Assembly (NCBI RefSeq): GCF_000721175.1
Contig: NZ_JOEZ01000012.1
Span: 186,001-250,000 of the forward strand
Direction of reading: 5' to 3'
From: Streptomyces anulatus
GTDB lineage: Bacteria > Actinomycetota > Actinomycetes > Streptomycetales > Streptomycetaceae
Length of the DNA stretch: 64,000 nucleotides
The position numbers and the translations under genes were made by a program. Below are positions 1-8,578 of the stretch, piece by piece. Positions within the stretch are counted from its first letter, which is position 1; every line of letters starts with the position of its first letter. The notes under the pieces were generated by a model. It searched no databases and was not told where the DNA came from. It was given only the letters and a program-made list of their open reading frames with translations.

Positions 1-14
1 TGTCCCGGGACCCG

Positions 15-1064
15 TCAGGCGAGGCCGGAGCGCTCCAGGGCGTCCGTGCCGGCGCGCAGGGCGGTGAGCCGCTCCTCCAGGGTGAAGCCGGCCGGGGCGA
101 GGTTGAGCGTGGTGACCCCGGCGGCGGCGTACGCCTGCATCCGGTCGGCGATCCGCTCGACGGGGCCGAGCAACGCGGTCTGGTCGATGAGCTGGTGCGG
201 TACGGCAGCGGCGGCCCCCGCCTTGTCCCCTCCGAGGTACTTGTCCTGGATCTCGGCGGCCTCCCTCTCGTACCCCATGCGCTGCGCGAGCTGGTTGTAG
301 AAGTTCTGCTTCCGGCTGCCCATGCCGCCGACGTACAGGGCGGTGTACGGGCGGAACATGTCGGCGAGGCCGGTCACGTCGTCGCCGACGGCGAGCGGCA
401 GCGTCGGGCTGACGTCGAAGCCCTCCATGGTCTTCCCGGCCTTCTCCCGGCCCGCGCGCAGTGGCTGGATCGCGGTCTCCTCCAGGTGCTCGGCGGAGGG
501 GAAGATCAGCAGGGCGCCGTCGGCGATCTCACCGGTCTGCTCCAGGTTCTTGGGGCCGATCGCGGCGATGTAGAGCGGGATGTGCTCGCGCTGGGGGTGC
601 ACGGTGAGCTTGATCGGCTTGCCCGGGCCGCCGGGGAGCGGCAGCGTCCAGTGCGCTCCCTCGTACGACACGCGCTCGCGGGTCATCGCCTTGCGGACGA
701 TCTCCACGTACTCGCGGGTGCGGGCCAGCGGCTTGTCGAACTTCACGCCGTACCAGCCCTCGGAGACCTGCGGGCCCGAGACCCCGAGGCCGAGGCGGAA
801 GCGGCCGCCGGACAGCGAGTCGAGGGTGGCGGCGGTCATCGCCGTCATGGTGGGCTGACGGGCCGGGATCTGCATGATCGCGGAGCCGACGTCGATCGAC
901 TCGGTCTGGGCCGCGACCCAGGTCAGCACGGTCGGGGCGTCGGAGCCGTACGCCTCGGCCGCCCAGCAGACGTCGTAGCCGAGCCGGTCGGCCTCCTGCG
1001 CGACGGCGAGGTTGTCGCCGTCCATGCCGGCGCCCCAGTAACCGAGATTGATGCCGAGCCGCAT
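15..1064 (-). CDS. LLM-class F420-dependent oxidoreductase
   Basis: A 349-residue protein of the luciferase-like monooxygenase fold, of the usual length for single-domain F420-dependent members. The N-terminal strand RLGINLGYWG and the segment GGRFRLGLGVSGP (about residues 86-98) are typical of this class. It should use reduced or oxidised F420 in the cytoplasm on an unidentified substrate. The ATG start has a GGGGAG ribosome site eight bases upstream. A perfect 14-bp palindrome lies just before that, so repression by a TetR-type protein is likely. The FMN-dependent alkanal monooxygenase subfamily is the alternative, but actinobacterial abundance favours F420. Confidence 0.85.
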   Translation of the reverse strand: MRLGINLGYWGAGMDGDNLAVAQEADRLGYDVCWAAEAYGSDAPTVLTWVAAQTESIDVGSAIMQIPARQPTMTAMTAATLDSLSGGRFRLGLGVSGPQVSEGWYGVKFDKPLARTREYVEIVRKAMTRERVSYEGAHWTLPLPGGPGKPIKLTVHPQREHIPLYIAAIGPKNLEQTGEIADGALLIFPSAEHLEETAIQPLRAGREKAGKTMEGFDVSPTLPLAVGDDVTGLADMFRPYTALYVGGMGSRKQNFYNQLAQRMGYEREAAEIQDKYLGGDKAGAAAAVPHQLIDQTALLGPVERIADRMQAYAAAGVTTLNLAPAGFTLEERLTALRAGTDALERSGLA

Positions 1065-1075
1065 AACCGCTCCCC

Positions 1076-1089
1076 TTACTGATCAGTAA
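1076..1089. promoter_or_regulatory. Perfect palindrome, candidate TetR operator
   Basis: TTACTGATCAGTAA is a perfect 14-bp palindrome that begins 12 bases upstream of the start codon of the minus-strand LLM oxidoreductase. It lies in the gap that also serves the plus-strand aldo/keto reductase. The size and symmetry suit a TetR-family dimer. No cognate regulator is adjacent, so the regulator is unknown. Confidence 0.5.
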
Positions 1090-1202
1090 CGTCGCTTCCT
1101 CCGGACTCTAGCGCGGGTGGCGGCGATCCGGCAGGCCCGGCGGACCTCCGGTTGTCCACAGGCCTCCGCCCGGTGGGGCCATGGCCAGTAATCTCAGCGC
1201 CC

Positions 1203-2186
1203 ATGGAGCAGAGGCATCTCGGCCGTACCGGCCTTCGCGTGTCCCGGATCGGGCTCGGCACCCTCACCTGGGGCCGGGACACGGACGAGCACGACGCCGC
1301 CGACCAGCTGAAAGCCTTCTGGGACGCGGGCGGCACCCTGGTGGACACCGCCGATGTGTACGGGGGCGGCGAGGCCGAACATCTGCTCGGGCGGCTGGTC
1401 GACAGCCTGGTCCCCCGTCAGGATCTGGTCATCGCCACGAAGGCGGGCAACGTCCCGGACCCCTACCGCCGCTTCAACGGCTCGCGCGGGCACCTCCTGG
1501 CCGCCCTGGACGCGTCCCTGGAGCGGCTCGGCACGGATTACGTGGACCTGTGGCAGGTCCACGCCTTCGATCCGGCGACCCCGCTGGAGGAGACGCTCCA
1601 GGCGGTGGACCTGGCCGTGTCCTCCGGCCGCGTCCGCTACGCGGGCGTGTCGAACTTCTGCGGCTGGCAGCTGGCGAAGGCCGCCACCTGGCAGCTCGCC
1701 GCACCCGGGGTGCGCACCCGGCTGGCCAGTACGCAGATGGAGTACTCGCTGCTCCAGCGGGGCATCGAGCGCGAGGTGCTGCCCGCCGCGCTGGACCTCG
1801 GGATCGGGCTGCTGCCGTCCTCTCCGCTGGGACGCGGGGTGCTCACCGGCAAGTACCGACAGGGCACGCCGGCCGACTCCCGGGGCGCGTCCGACCGGCT
1901 CGCCCCGTTCGTCGAGCCGTATCTCGACGACGCGGCGGCCCGCATCACCGACGCGGTGGCGACGGCGGCGGACGGCCTGGCGACGAGCCCGCTCCAGGTG
2001 GCGCTCGCCTGGGTCCGGGACCGGCCCGGGGTGGCAGCGCCGATCGTCGGTGCGCGCAACGCCGGTCAGCTCGCGGAGGCTTTGTCGGTGGAGGCGCTTA
2101 GTCTTCCCTACGAGATCTGCCAGGCGCTCGACGATGTGTCGGCGCCCGTGCACCGCTATCCCGATCAGGACTGGAGCACGCTGTGA
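1203..2186 (+). CDS. Aldo/keto reductase
   Basis: A 327-residue AKR-superfamily TIM barrel that reduces carbonyl substrates with NADPH. The catalytic tetrad is visible as Asp48 and Tyr53 (VDTADVYGGGE), Lys80 (IATKAGN) and His120 (LWQVHAFDP). The sequence begins MEQRHLGRTGLRVSRIGLGT, the normal N-terminus of YajO-like/potassium-channel-beta-like AKRs, so ATG 1203 is preferred over an in-frame extension from 1152. The stop overlaps the GTG start of the next gene by four bases (GTGA), so the two are translationally coupled. The substrate cannot be inferred. Confidence 0.88.
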   Translation: MEQRHLGRTGLRVSRIGLGTLTWGRDTDEHDAADQLKAFWDAGGTLVDTADVYGGGEAEHLLGRLVDSLVPRQDLVIATKAGNVPDPYRRFNGSRGHLLAALDASLERLGTDYVDLWQVHAFDPATPLEETLQAVDLAVSSGRVRYAGVSNFCGWQLAKAATWQLAAPGVRTRLASTQMEYSLLQRGIEREVLPAALDLGIGLLPSSPLGRGVLTGKYRQGTPADSRGASDRLAPFVEPYLDDAAARITDAVATAADGLATSPLQVALAWVRDRPGVAAPIVGARNAGQLAEALSVEALSLPYEICQALDDVSAPVHRYPDQDWSTL

Positions 2187-4534
2187 CTGCGCTTCCCGGG
2201 GAGACCCCCGGCACCGTCGGCACGGACACACCACAGGACGCCGTGTCCCCGCCGGACACCGGTGCCGAAGGCCCCGCGCACGCCGAAGCGCCCGAAGCCG
2301 CCGAGCCGTCGGACACCCGGGTCGGCGCGGAGGGCGCGGAGACCGACGCGGAGGACGACGGGGCCGCCGAGGCGACTGAGACGGCTGCTGACGGACCGGC
2401 CGCCGGCGCTGACGGCGCCGGCGGCACAGCCGACAAGACCGCCGACGCGCCGCCCACCGCCGAGCTCTCGGAGGCGCAGGCCGAGCTGGCCGCCCAGCGC
2501 GAGCTGCGGGAGCGGATCGAGAAGCGCAAGGCGGAGAAGGCCGCGCCCATCGCCGCCGGCACCGGTCTGAGCGGCACGGCCGCCGATCTGCTCGCGGCCG
2601 TCCGGGCCGTGGAGAGCGGCGAGAAGGCGGGCACCGCGTTCTTCGACTCGCCCGCCCCCGCGCCGGCCTCCCGGCGTCCCGCCCCGGCCGCCGCACAGCC
2701 GCCCCGGGCCCCCGTGCCCGCCGCCGCCCCGGCGGCGCAGGCCGCCTCGCCGGAGGCCCTGGACGCGGTGCGCGCGGTGCTCGTGGAGGGCGGGGCCCCC
2801 GAGGCACTGGCCCGCCCGGCCGTCGGCGCGCTGGGCGAGCAGGCCGCCGAGCTGCTGCGCACCGACCCCTGGCAGCTGCTGGCCGTGCCCGGTGTGCGGC
2901 CGGAACAGGCCGACGGCTTCGCCCGGGCCCTGCTGGGCGCCGGCTGCGGCCCGGACGACGGGCGCAGGACATCGGCCCTGGTCGGCTGGCTGCTGGAGCG
3001 CGCCGCCCTCCAGGGCCACACGGCGCTGGACGCCGGGGCCGTACGGGCGGCGCTCGCCGAGCGTGCGGTCGGCGATCCGGACGCGGCGGTGCGGGACGCC
3101 GTCGAGGAAGGTGTCGCCCTGCTCTTCCAGGAAGGCGACGAGCTGGAGCTGGGCGACGGCGGCGAGGCGGCGGACGGCGAAGGGGACGAAGCAGACGGGG
3201 CGGACGGGGCGGACGGGGCGCGCCTCGCGGAGGACGGCGACGCTGTCCGGGAGCCGGTCCAGGTGCTGCTGGGCCTGGACCGCTACGCCCTGGCCGAGGA
3301 GAGTCTCGCCGACGGCCTGGCCCGGCTGGTCAACGCCTGTGAGAAGGCCGCCGACTGGACGGAGGCGGCGGCCGCCGCCCCGAGTCCGTCGGCCGCCGAG
3401 CTGATCCGTACCACCGCCGCCGCCGGGCTCGTCGCGCACTGCGGCGGTGAGGCGGCGCGGGCCGAGCCCGCCGCGTTGATCGCGGCGGCGCGCGGCCTGG
3501 GCCTGCGGGCCCTGGGCGCGACCCACAGCGAGGACGGCCGCCGACGGCTCGCGGCGGCCACCGGCGACCCGGACACGGCGGTCACCCTGGCCGGCCTGCT
3601 GTCCGGGGCGCAGGGCCCCGGCCGGGACGAGGACGGGGCCCTGGCCCTGGACCTGCTGGTCGTGCTGGACGCCCCGCAGCTGGACGTGGAGGGTGCGGCG
3701 GTCCTGGTCGAGGCACTGGCCGACGGCACCCGGCTGGTGCTGAGCGGCGACCCGGGCGTGCTGGGCTCGGCGGGGGCCGGGCGGGTGTTCGCCGATGTGC
3801 TGGCCGCCCGCGCCTGCCCGCAGGTCGTCTCCCGCACCCCGGACCCGGGACCGATCGGCGAGCTGGTCTCCGGGATCGGCGTCGGCGAGCTGAACCAGGT
3901 CGACGCCCCGGGCAAGGAGGTGGTGATCGTCCCGGTCCGCGACGCGGGCGAGGCGGTCCACCGCACCGTGCAGCTGGTCGCCGACTCGGTGCCCCGGGCG
4001 TTCGGCATCCCCGCCGAGGAAACCCAGGTGATCACGGTGGGCCACGGTGGGGCCGCCGGGACCAGGGCGCTGAACGAGGCGCTGAAGCAGCGGCTCAACC
4101 CGGGCCCCGGCCGGTTCGGCGGTTTCGACCCGGGCGACCGGGTGGTCCATGTGCCCGCGCCCGGTCGTGCGGTGCCCGGGGTGGTGCGCTCGGCCGACGC
4201 CGAGGGGCTGCGGCTGGACTGCGGGGGCGTCCCCGTCGTCGTACCGCAGGAGCGGGTGGAGTCGTCGGTGCGGCACGGCTGGGCCCTCAGCGCCCATCAG
4301 GCGGCCGGGATGCGCTGGCGCGCCGCCGTCGTGGTGCTGCCGGGCGACGCCGCGCAGGGGCTGAGCCGGCCGTGGGTGTACACCGCGTTCGGCCGGGGCG
4401 AGCGGCATCTGTCCGTGGTCCACGGGGTCGACCAGGCGCTCCCACACGCGGTGGCGCGGGTTCCGGCCCCGGAGCGGACGACCCGGCTTCGCCCGCTGCT
4501 GGAAGCACTCCCCACGGCAGACGCGGCTTCCTGA
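2183..4534 (+). CDS. RecD2-like helix-hairpin-helix protein with degenerate ATPase core
   Basis: A 783-residue protein. Residues 1-90 are acidic, Ala/Pro/Thr-rich and probably disordered. A short charged helix follows (AQAELAAQRELRERIEKRKA) and then another Ala/Pro linker. A helix-hairpin-helix lies near 231-256 (LAVPGVRPEQADGFARALLG). The C-terminal half follows RecD2 order: a position matching the P-loop near 415 reads GLVAHCGG instead of GPGTGKT, a Walker-B-like strand near 489 reads LLVVLDAPQLD, a motif-V-like segment near 698 reads GWALSAHQAAGM, and a motif-VI-like segment near 730 reads VYTAFGRGERHL. The nucleotide-binding lysine is absent, so helicase activity is unlikely. A DNA-binding or scaffold role is inferred. 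It is coupled to the preceding aldo/keto reductase gene. Confidence 0.7.
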   Translation: MTALPGETPGTVGTDTPQDAVSPPDTGAEGPAHAEAPEAAEPSDTRVGAEGAETDAEDDGAAEATETAADGPAAGADGAGGTADKTADAPPTAELSEAQAELAAQRELRERIEKRKAEKAAPIAAGTGLSGTAADLLAAVRAVESGEKAGTAFFDSPAPAPASRRPAPAAAQPPRAPVPAAAPAAQAASPEALDAVRAVLVEGGAPEALARPAVGALGEQAAELLRTDPWQLLAVPGVRPEQADGFARALLGAGCGPDDGRRTSALVGWLLERAALQGHTALDAGAVRAALAERAVGDPDAAVRDAVEEGVALLFQEGDELELGDGGEAADGEGDEADGADGADGARLAEDGDAVREPVQVLLGLDRYALAEESLADGLARLVNACEKAADWTEAAAAAPSPSAAELIRTTAAAGLVAHCGGEAARAEPAALIAAARGLGLRALGATHSEDGRRRLAAATGDPDTAVTLAGLLSGAQGPGRDEDGALALDLLVVLDAPQLDVEGAAVLVEALADGTRLVLSGDPGVLGSAGAGRVFADVLAARACPQVVSRTPDPGPIGELVSGIGVGELNQVDAPGKEVVIVPVRDAGEAVHRTVQLVADSVPRAFGIPAEETQVITVGHGGAAGTRALNEALKQRLNPGPGRFGGFDPGDRVVHVPAPGRAVPGVVRSADAEGLRLDCGGVPVVVPQERVESSVRHGWALSAHQAAGMRWRAAVVVLPGDAAQGLSRPWVYTAFGRGERHLSVVHGVDQALPHAVARVPAPERTTRLRPLLEALPTADAAS

Positions 4535-4590
4535 GCGAACCGGCTTCCTGAGCGGCTACGCGGATGAGCGGAGGAGCTGATCCGGACAGC

Positions 4591-4620
4591 GGTGGGGCCC
4601 CGGTGCACCGGGGCCCCACC
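4591..4620. terminator. Perfect inverted repeat, bidirectional terminator
   Basis: GGTGGGGCCCCGG and its exact complement flank TGCA, so the whole 30 bases form one palindrome. It lies between the convergent stop codons of the RecD2-like gene and the minus-strand gene at 4659. No T-run follows, which is normal for streptomycete terminators. Confidence 0.7.
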
Positions 4621-4658
4621 GTCACGTCCGGTGCGGGAGAGAAGTCGAAGGAGTGAGG

Positions 4659-5318
4659 TCAGAGGCCGCCCACCGCCGGGCCGGCGAAGTCCTCGTCCGA
4701 CTCGTCCTCCTCGTCGAAGACCGCGCTGACGTCGAAGCGGCAGACCACGAGTTCGGGGTCGGCGTCCTCGAACGGGGCGCCGAGCCACTCCCCCGGCTCC
4801 GGCGGCGCTTCCCCGGCCGAGACCCAAAGGGTGGAGTCGCCCTCCTCCAGACCGAACTCCTTGTGACGGGAGGCGATCTCGTCCGGTTCGTACTCGCCGA
4901 AGAGAACACCGAGCGCGGAGTGGACGCTGGTGCCGACCACCGCGGCCGTGCCGTCTCCCGGACCCGTGTCGAGGTCCGCGAGGCGCTGGGCCTGTGCGAG
5001 GAGGCGCGGGGGCTCCGCGACCACGTAGTCGCGCCGGATCAGGACGCTGAGCGCGCTGGGCTCCGCGGGACCGGCGTAGGGAGGCAGGGAGTCGTCCGCA
5101 CCGGGGATCTCGAAGGGGGTGACTTCGTCGTAGCGGTCGTAGAGGAGCTCGTCGTAGACCTCGGCGGCAGCGGCAAGGGCGTTGAACGCGTCGTAGACGG
5201 CGGGGTCGTCGTCCCCGGTACGGCGTTCGACCGCGTCGAGGTGACGGTCGATCGCGGCTTTGACCGCTTCGGCGGCGGCACGTACCTCGGCAGCGGTGGG
5301 CTGCGCAGCATCAGACAT
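4659..5318 (-). CDS. Conserved acidic hypothetical protein
   Basis: A 219-residue soluble, acidic protein with no transmembrane segment. The N-terminal half is helical (AAEVRAAAEAVKAAIDRHLDAVERR, split here only as a description of a Glu/Ala-rich helix). The C-terminal half contains FEDADPELVVCRFDVSAVFDEEDESDEDF, which ends in a strongly acidic patch. I do not recognise a characterised family and assign no function. The start at 5318 (MSDAAQPTAAE) is preferred because the upstream in-frame codons read through the intergenic promoter region. The gene diverges from the small DUF5703 gene at 5366, leaving 47 bases for both promoters. Confidence 0.6.
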   Translation of the reverse strand: MSDAAQPTAAEVRAAAEAVKAAIDRHLDAVERRTGDDDPAVYDAFNALAAAAEVYDELLYDRYDEVTPFEIPGADDSLPPYAGPAEPSALSVLIRRDYVVAEPPRLLAQAQRLADLDTGPGDGTAAVVGTSVHSALGVLFGEYEPDEIASRHKEFGLEEGDSTLWVSAGEAPPEPGEWLGAPFEDADPELVVCRFDVSAVFDEEDESDEDFAGPAVGGL

Positions 5319-5365
5319 AGTGCAGACGCTATCCGTACCGGGGCTCCGCCCGCACAATAGATGCG

Positions 5366-5554
5366 ATGCCGGAATACGAATTCGTCGACGTGTACGTGCC
5401 GCGCGGGGTCTCCCGCAAGGAAGCGGCCCGACTCCTGACCGACCACGCCGAGTACGGACACTGGGAACTGGACCGCCTGACGCTCCGCAGGGACGGCAGC
5501 CGCAGGGTGCGGCTGCGCAGACGGATCATCCGTCAGCTACGGGCCACCTGGTGA
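5366..5554 (+). CDS. Small DUF5703-like protein
   Basis: A 62-residue basic protein that begins MPEYEFVDVYVPRGVSRKEAARLL and ends in an Arg-rich tail (VRLRRRIIRQLRATW). The length and pattern match the small actinobacterial DUF5703 family as I recall it, whose function is unknown. It has its own hairpin terminator three bases after the stop and diverges from the acidic hypothetical gene upstream, so it appears to be monocistronic. The Arg-rich end could contact nucleic acid, but that is only inference. Confidence 0.7.
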   Translation: MPEYEFVDVYVPRGVSRKEAARLLTDHAEYGHWELDRLTLRRDGSRRVRLRRRIIRQLRATW

Positions 5555-5557
5555 CAT

Positions 5558-5594
5558 GGAGCGGGCCCCGCGGTCGCGGGGCCCGCTCCTTCTT
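5558..5594 (+). terminator. Rho-independent-type hairpin
   Basis: A 14-bp perfect stem (GGAGCGGGCCCCGC, loop GGTC) begins directly after the stop of the DUF5703 gene and is followed by TTCTTC. It can also stop transcripts arriving from the chaplin gene on the other strand only if they read past 5626. Confidence 0.8.
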
Positions 5595-5625
5595 CGTGGG
5601 CTACGCCGTGCGGCGCGCGCCCGGG

Positions 5626-6441
5626 TCAGGCGGCGCTGCGCGAGCGGCGGTAGAGAACCGATCCCGCACCGGCGAGCAGCAGACCGGCGCCGGCCGGGAT
5701 GAGCAGGTCGAGCCCGCCCCCACCGGTCTGGGCAAGCTGCGGCTGCTGCGGAATGTTCCGGGGCTCGGGAGCGTTCGGCTCGGGCGGCTGGCTGCCCGGC
5801 GGGGTGACCGGCGTCTCCGGCGTGACCGGGGGAACCTCGGGCTCCTCGGGCGGCGGGGGCGGAAGCTCGGCATCGTTGAAGCAGTTGTTGCCGAAGGCGG
5901 GGTTCAGCAGCCCGCCGATGGTGACGCTGTTCCCGCAGAGGTTCACGGGGACGTCGATCGGCGCCTGGATCGCGTTGCCGGAGAGGATGCCCGGCGAGCC
6001 CTGGGCGGTCCCTTCGGCCGTGGCGCCGCCGCCCGGGGCCCGGTGACGGCCGGTACCGGGCTCGGAGTGCCGGTCCGAGGCGCCGGAGCTCCGGTCCGAG
6101 GCGGTGGTGTCGCCGCCCTGGGCGCCGTCGCCGGAGCCTCCGGGGACCGAGCGGGTCTCCGGAGCGGCCGAGCGGTCACCAAAGCGGCCGGATTCCGCTG
6201 ATCCGTTTCCGCAGTCGTTTCCGCTGGTGGGGTTGAGCAGTCCGCCGACGCTGACGGAGTTGCCGCAGACGTTGACCGGGATGTCGATCGGGACCTGGAC
6301 CGAGTTGCCGGACAGCACGCCCGGCGAGCCGGACGCCGTACCGGCCGCCCCGGAGTCGGCGTGGGCGTATCCGCCACCGAGCGCGAGCACTCCGCCCGCG
6401 GCCGCCATGGTGATCAGGCCTTTACGAGTGACCTGTCGCAT
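5626..6441 (-). CDS. chpC: Long chaplin, sortase-anchored
   Basis: A 271-residue secreted surface protein that helps aerial hyphae become hydrophobic. It has a signal peptide to about residue 29 (YAHADS). Two chaplin domains follow, one after SGSPGVLSGN and one after GSPGILSGN. Each carries the paired cysteines (VNVCGNSVSVGG...GNDCGN and VNLCGNSVTIGG...GNNCFN). Between and after them are Ser/Gly/Asp/Arg-rich and Pro/Glu-rich spacers. The C-terminus has the sortase signal LAQTG, a hydrophobic helix and an RRSRSAA tail. This is the ChpA/B/C architecture. The ChpC assignment rests on the adjacent chpH-like gene, as in S. coelicolor. The start is ATG 6441. Confidence 0.88.
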   Translation of the reverse strand: MRQVTRKGLITMAAAGGVLALGGGYAHADSGAAGTASGSPGVLSGNSVQVPIDIPVNVCGNSVSVGGLLNPTSGNDCGNGSAESGRFGDRSAAPETRSVPGGSGDGAQGGDTTASDRSSGASDRHSEPGTGRHRAPGGGATAEGTAQGSPGILSGNAIQAPIDVPVNLCGNSVTIGGLLNPAFGNNCFNDAELPPPPPEEPEVPPVTPETPVTPPGSQPPEPNAPEPRNIPQQPQLAQTGGGGLDLLIPAGAGLLLAGAGSVLYRRSRSAA

Positions 6442-6580
6442 AGGTTCGTTTCCTGCCTTCTGGCTTCCGAAAAACCCCCGGACACGACCGTGCGGGAGCC
6501 GAATGCCGAACGGTCCCGGAGTGCATGGAGTGCACTCCGGGACCGGTCGAGCTCAAACCCTTACGGGTTGACGTTCAACG

Positions 6581-6814
6581 TCAGGCGTTGACGCAGGTGT
6601 TGCCGAAGGCGGGGTTCAGCAGACCGATCACGGAGACCGTGTTGCCGCACACGTTGATCGGCACGTGGACCGGAACCTGGACGACGTTGCCGGAGAGCAC
6701 GCCGGGGCTGCCGATGGCAGCACCCTGGGCGCCCGCGTCGGCGGAAGCCATGCCCGCACCCGCGAGAACGAGGCCACCCGTAGCAGCCGCAACTGCGACG
6801 ACCTTCTTGATCAT
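6581..6814 (-). CDS. chpH: Short chaplin (ChpH-like)
   Basis: A 77-residue secreted amyloid-forming chaplin. The signal peptide MIKKVVAVAAATGGLVLAGA ends near MASA/DAG at residue 26. It is followed by one chaplin domain with GSPGVLSGNVVQVPVHVPIN and cysteines in NVCGNTVSVIGLLNPAFGNTCVNA, which form the conserved disulfide. The sequence is close to ChpH as I recall it. The start ATG has a near-perfect AGGAGG site seven bases away, consistent with heavy expression. It lies 139 bases upstream of the long chaplin gene in the same direction, and the two may be co-regulated. Confidence 0.92.
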   Translation of the reverse strand: MIKKVVAVAAATGGLVLAGAGMASADAGAQGAAIGSPGVLSGNVVQVPVHVPINVCGNTVSVIGLLNPAFGNTCVNA

Positions 6815-6967
6815 GATTCCTCCTAGTTGGAAAATGCGGTCCCAGCCGCGGACCGCAAACCTTGTAACGAGGAGGATTTGGCGGGGCTACGTGTGAACGG
6901 CCCGTTTCACTCGTTCGGACATGTCCGCACAGGTGGACGAATCAACGGTGAATCGGTCAGGGAGCGG

Positions 6968-8302
6968 TCAGGAGTGGTCGATGAACCGGTCGAGCACCCG
7001 CACGCCGAACTGCAGACCGTCGACCGGGACCCGCTCGTCGACGCCGTGGAACATCCCGGCGAAGTCCAGCTCCGGCGGCAGCTTCAGCGGGGCGAAGCCG
7101 AAGCCCCGGATGCCCAGGTCGTCGAAGGACTTCGCGTCGGTGCCGGCCGAGAGCATGTACGGCACGGCACGGGCGATCGGGTCCTCGGCGACCAGCGCGG
7201 TCTGCATGGCGTCGACCAGGGCGCCGTCGAACGTGGTCTCCAAGGCCTTGTCCGCGTGCACGTCCTCGCGCCGCACGCCTGGACCGAGGATCCGGTCCAG
7301 GTCGGCCAGGAACTCCTCCTCGTACCCCGGCAGGTAGCGGCCGTCGACGTGGGCGGTCGCCTGGCCCGGGATGACGTTGACCTTGTAGCCCGCGCCGAGC
7401 TGGGTGGGGTTGGCGGTGTTCTGGAGGGAGGCGCCGATGAGCTTGGCGATGCCGCCGAGCTTCGCGAGCGTCTCGTCCATGTTCTCCGGGTCCAGCTCGG
7501 TGCCCAGCGCGTCCGAGAGCTCGTCCAGGAAGTGCCGCAGCGTCTTGGTGACCCGCACCGGGAACTTGTGCCGGCCCAGCCGCCCGACGGCCTCGGACAG
7601 CTCGGTGATGGCGTTGTCCTTGTGGATCATCGAGCCGTGTCCGGCGGTGCCGTCCACGGTGAGCTTCATCCAGTGCATGCCCTTCTGGGCCGTCTCCACC
7701 AGATACAGCCGCAGGTTCTCGTTGACGGTGAAGGAGAAGCCGCCGACCTCGCTGATCGCCTCGGTGACGCCCTCGAAGAGCCCGGGGTGGTTGTCGACGA
7801 GGTAGCGCGCCCCGTACGTACCGCCGGCCTCCTCGTCCGCGAGGAAGGCGAGCACGATGTCGCGCGGGGGCTTGCGGCCGGTGCGCATCCGCTCACGGAC
7901 GACCGCGAGGGTCATCGCGTCCATGTCCTTCATGTCGACCGCACCCCGGCCCCAGACGCAGCCGTCCGCGATCTCCCCGGAGAACGGGTCGTGCGTCCAG
8001 TCCGCCGCGTTGGCGGGGACGACGTCGGTGTGCCCGTGGATGAGGAGCGCCGGACGGGAGGGGTCCTCGCCCTCGATCCGGGCGACGGTGGAGGCCCGCC
8101 CCTTGTGCGACTCGAAGATCTGCGGCTCCAGGCCGACCTCCGCGAGCTTCTCCGCGACGTACTCGGCCGCGAGCCGCTCACCGGGGCCCGAGTGGTCGCC
8201 GTAGTTGCTGGTGTCGATCCGGATCAGGTCACGACAGAGGTCGACGACCTCCCTCTCGGCGTTGCCGCCGGTGACGGCCTTGCCCGTGCTGCTCTCGCTC
8301 AC
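6968..8302 (-). CDS. M20 family metallopeptidase
   Basis: A 444-residue zinc peptidase/deacylase of the M20 (ArgE/DapE/CPG2) family, cytoplasmic, acting on an unknown peptide or N-acyl substrate. All expected metal and catalytic positions are visible: IHGHTDVVP (His, Asp), GRGAVDMKD (bridging Asp), ADEEAGG (general-base Glu and ligand Glu), HVDGRYLPG (Asp) and FHGVDER (His). A dimerisation domain begins near MHWMKLTVDGTAGHGSM. GTG 8302 (VSESSTGK) is chosen because GGAAGGA lies at the right distance. The upstream in-frame ATG lacks one and would add a basic, non-homologous tail. Confidence 0.88.
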   Translation of the reverse strand: MSESSTGKAVTGGNAEREVVDLCRDLIRIDTSNYGDHSGPGERLAAEYVAEKLAEVGLEPQIFESHKGRASTVARIEGEDPSRPALLIHGHTDVVPANAADWTHDPFSGEIADGCVWGRGAVDMKDMDAMTLAVVRERMRTGRKPPRDIVLAFLADEEAGGTYGARYLVDNHPGLFEGVTEAISEVGGFSFTVNENLRLYLVETAQKGMHWMKLTVDGTAGHGSMIHKDNAITELSEAVGRLGRHKFPVRVTKTLRHFLDELSDALGTELDPENMDETLAKLGGIAKLIGASLQNTANPTQLGAGYKVNVIPGQATAHVDGRYLPGYEEEFLADLDRILGPGVRREDVHADKALETTFDGALVDAMQTALVAEDPIARAVPYMLSAGTDAKSFDDLGIRGFGFAPLKLPPELDFAGMFHGVDERVPVDGLQFGVRVLDRFIDHS

Positions 8303-8486
8303 GCTGGTTCCTTCCACTGTCGCTGTGGCGCTCCTCCTCATCCTCCCGCGCCCACGGCGTACGCCCAAGGCCGCTCACCCCCCGTCACGCCCCGTTCACA
8401 GCCATCGGGACGTGATCGAGCACCCCGGAAAGTTTGCTATGGTTTTCCACGTCGGAACGGGCACGGGCCCGCGAGACAGACACCTT

Positions 8487-8574
8487 GTCCGGGTGGCGGA
8501 ATGGCAGACGCGCTAGCTTGAGGTGCTAGTGCCCTTTATCGGGCGTGGGGGTTCAAGTCCCCCCTCGGACACCA
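8487..8574 (+). tRNA. tRNA-Leu(GAG)
   Basis: A complete 88-nt class II tRNA including an encoded CCA. The acceptor stem GTCCGGG pairs with CTCGGAC with one G-U. The anticodon stem CTAGC/GCTAG carries the loop TTGAGGT, anticodon GAG, reading CUC/CUU leucine codons. The long variable arm GCCCTTTATCGGGC is typical of Leu. The T arm is GGGGG-TTCAAGT-CCCCC. A TATGGT -10-like hexamer lies at 8439-8444. A strong hairpin terminator follows directly. Confidence 0.97.
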
Positions 8575-8578
8575 GCAG

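Noticed and set aside
2165..4447. Open frame of 760 codons on the minus strand
   Set aside because: It is antisense to the RecD2-like gene and Arg/Gly/His-rich. It has no ribosome site and no homology I can recognise.
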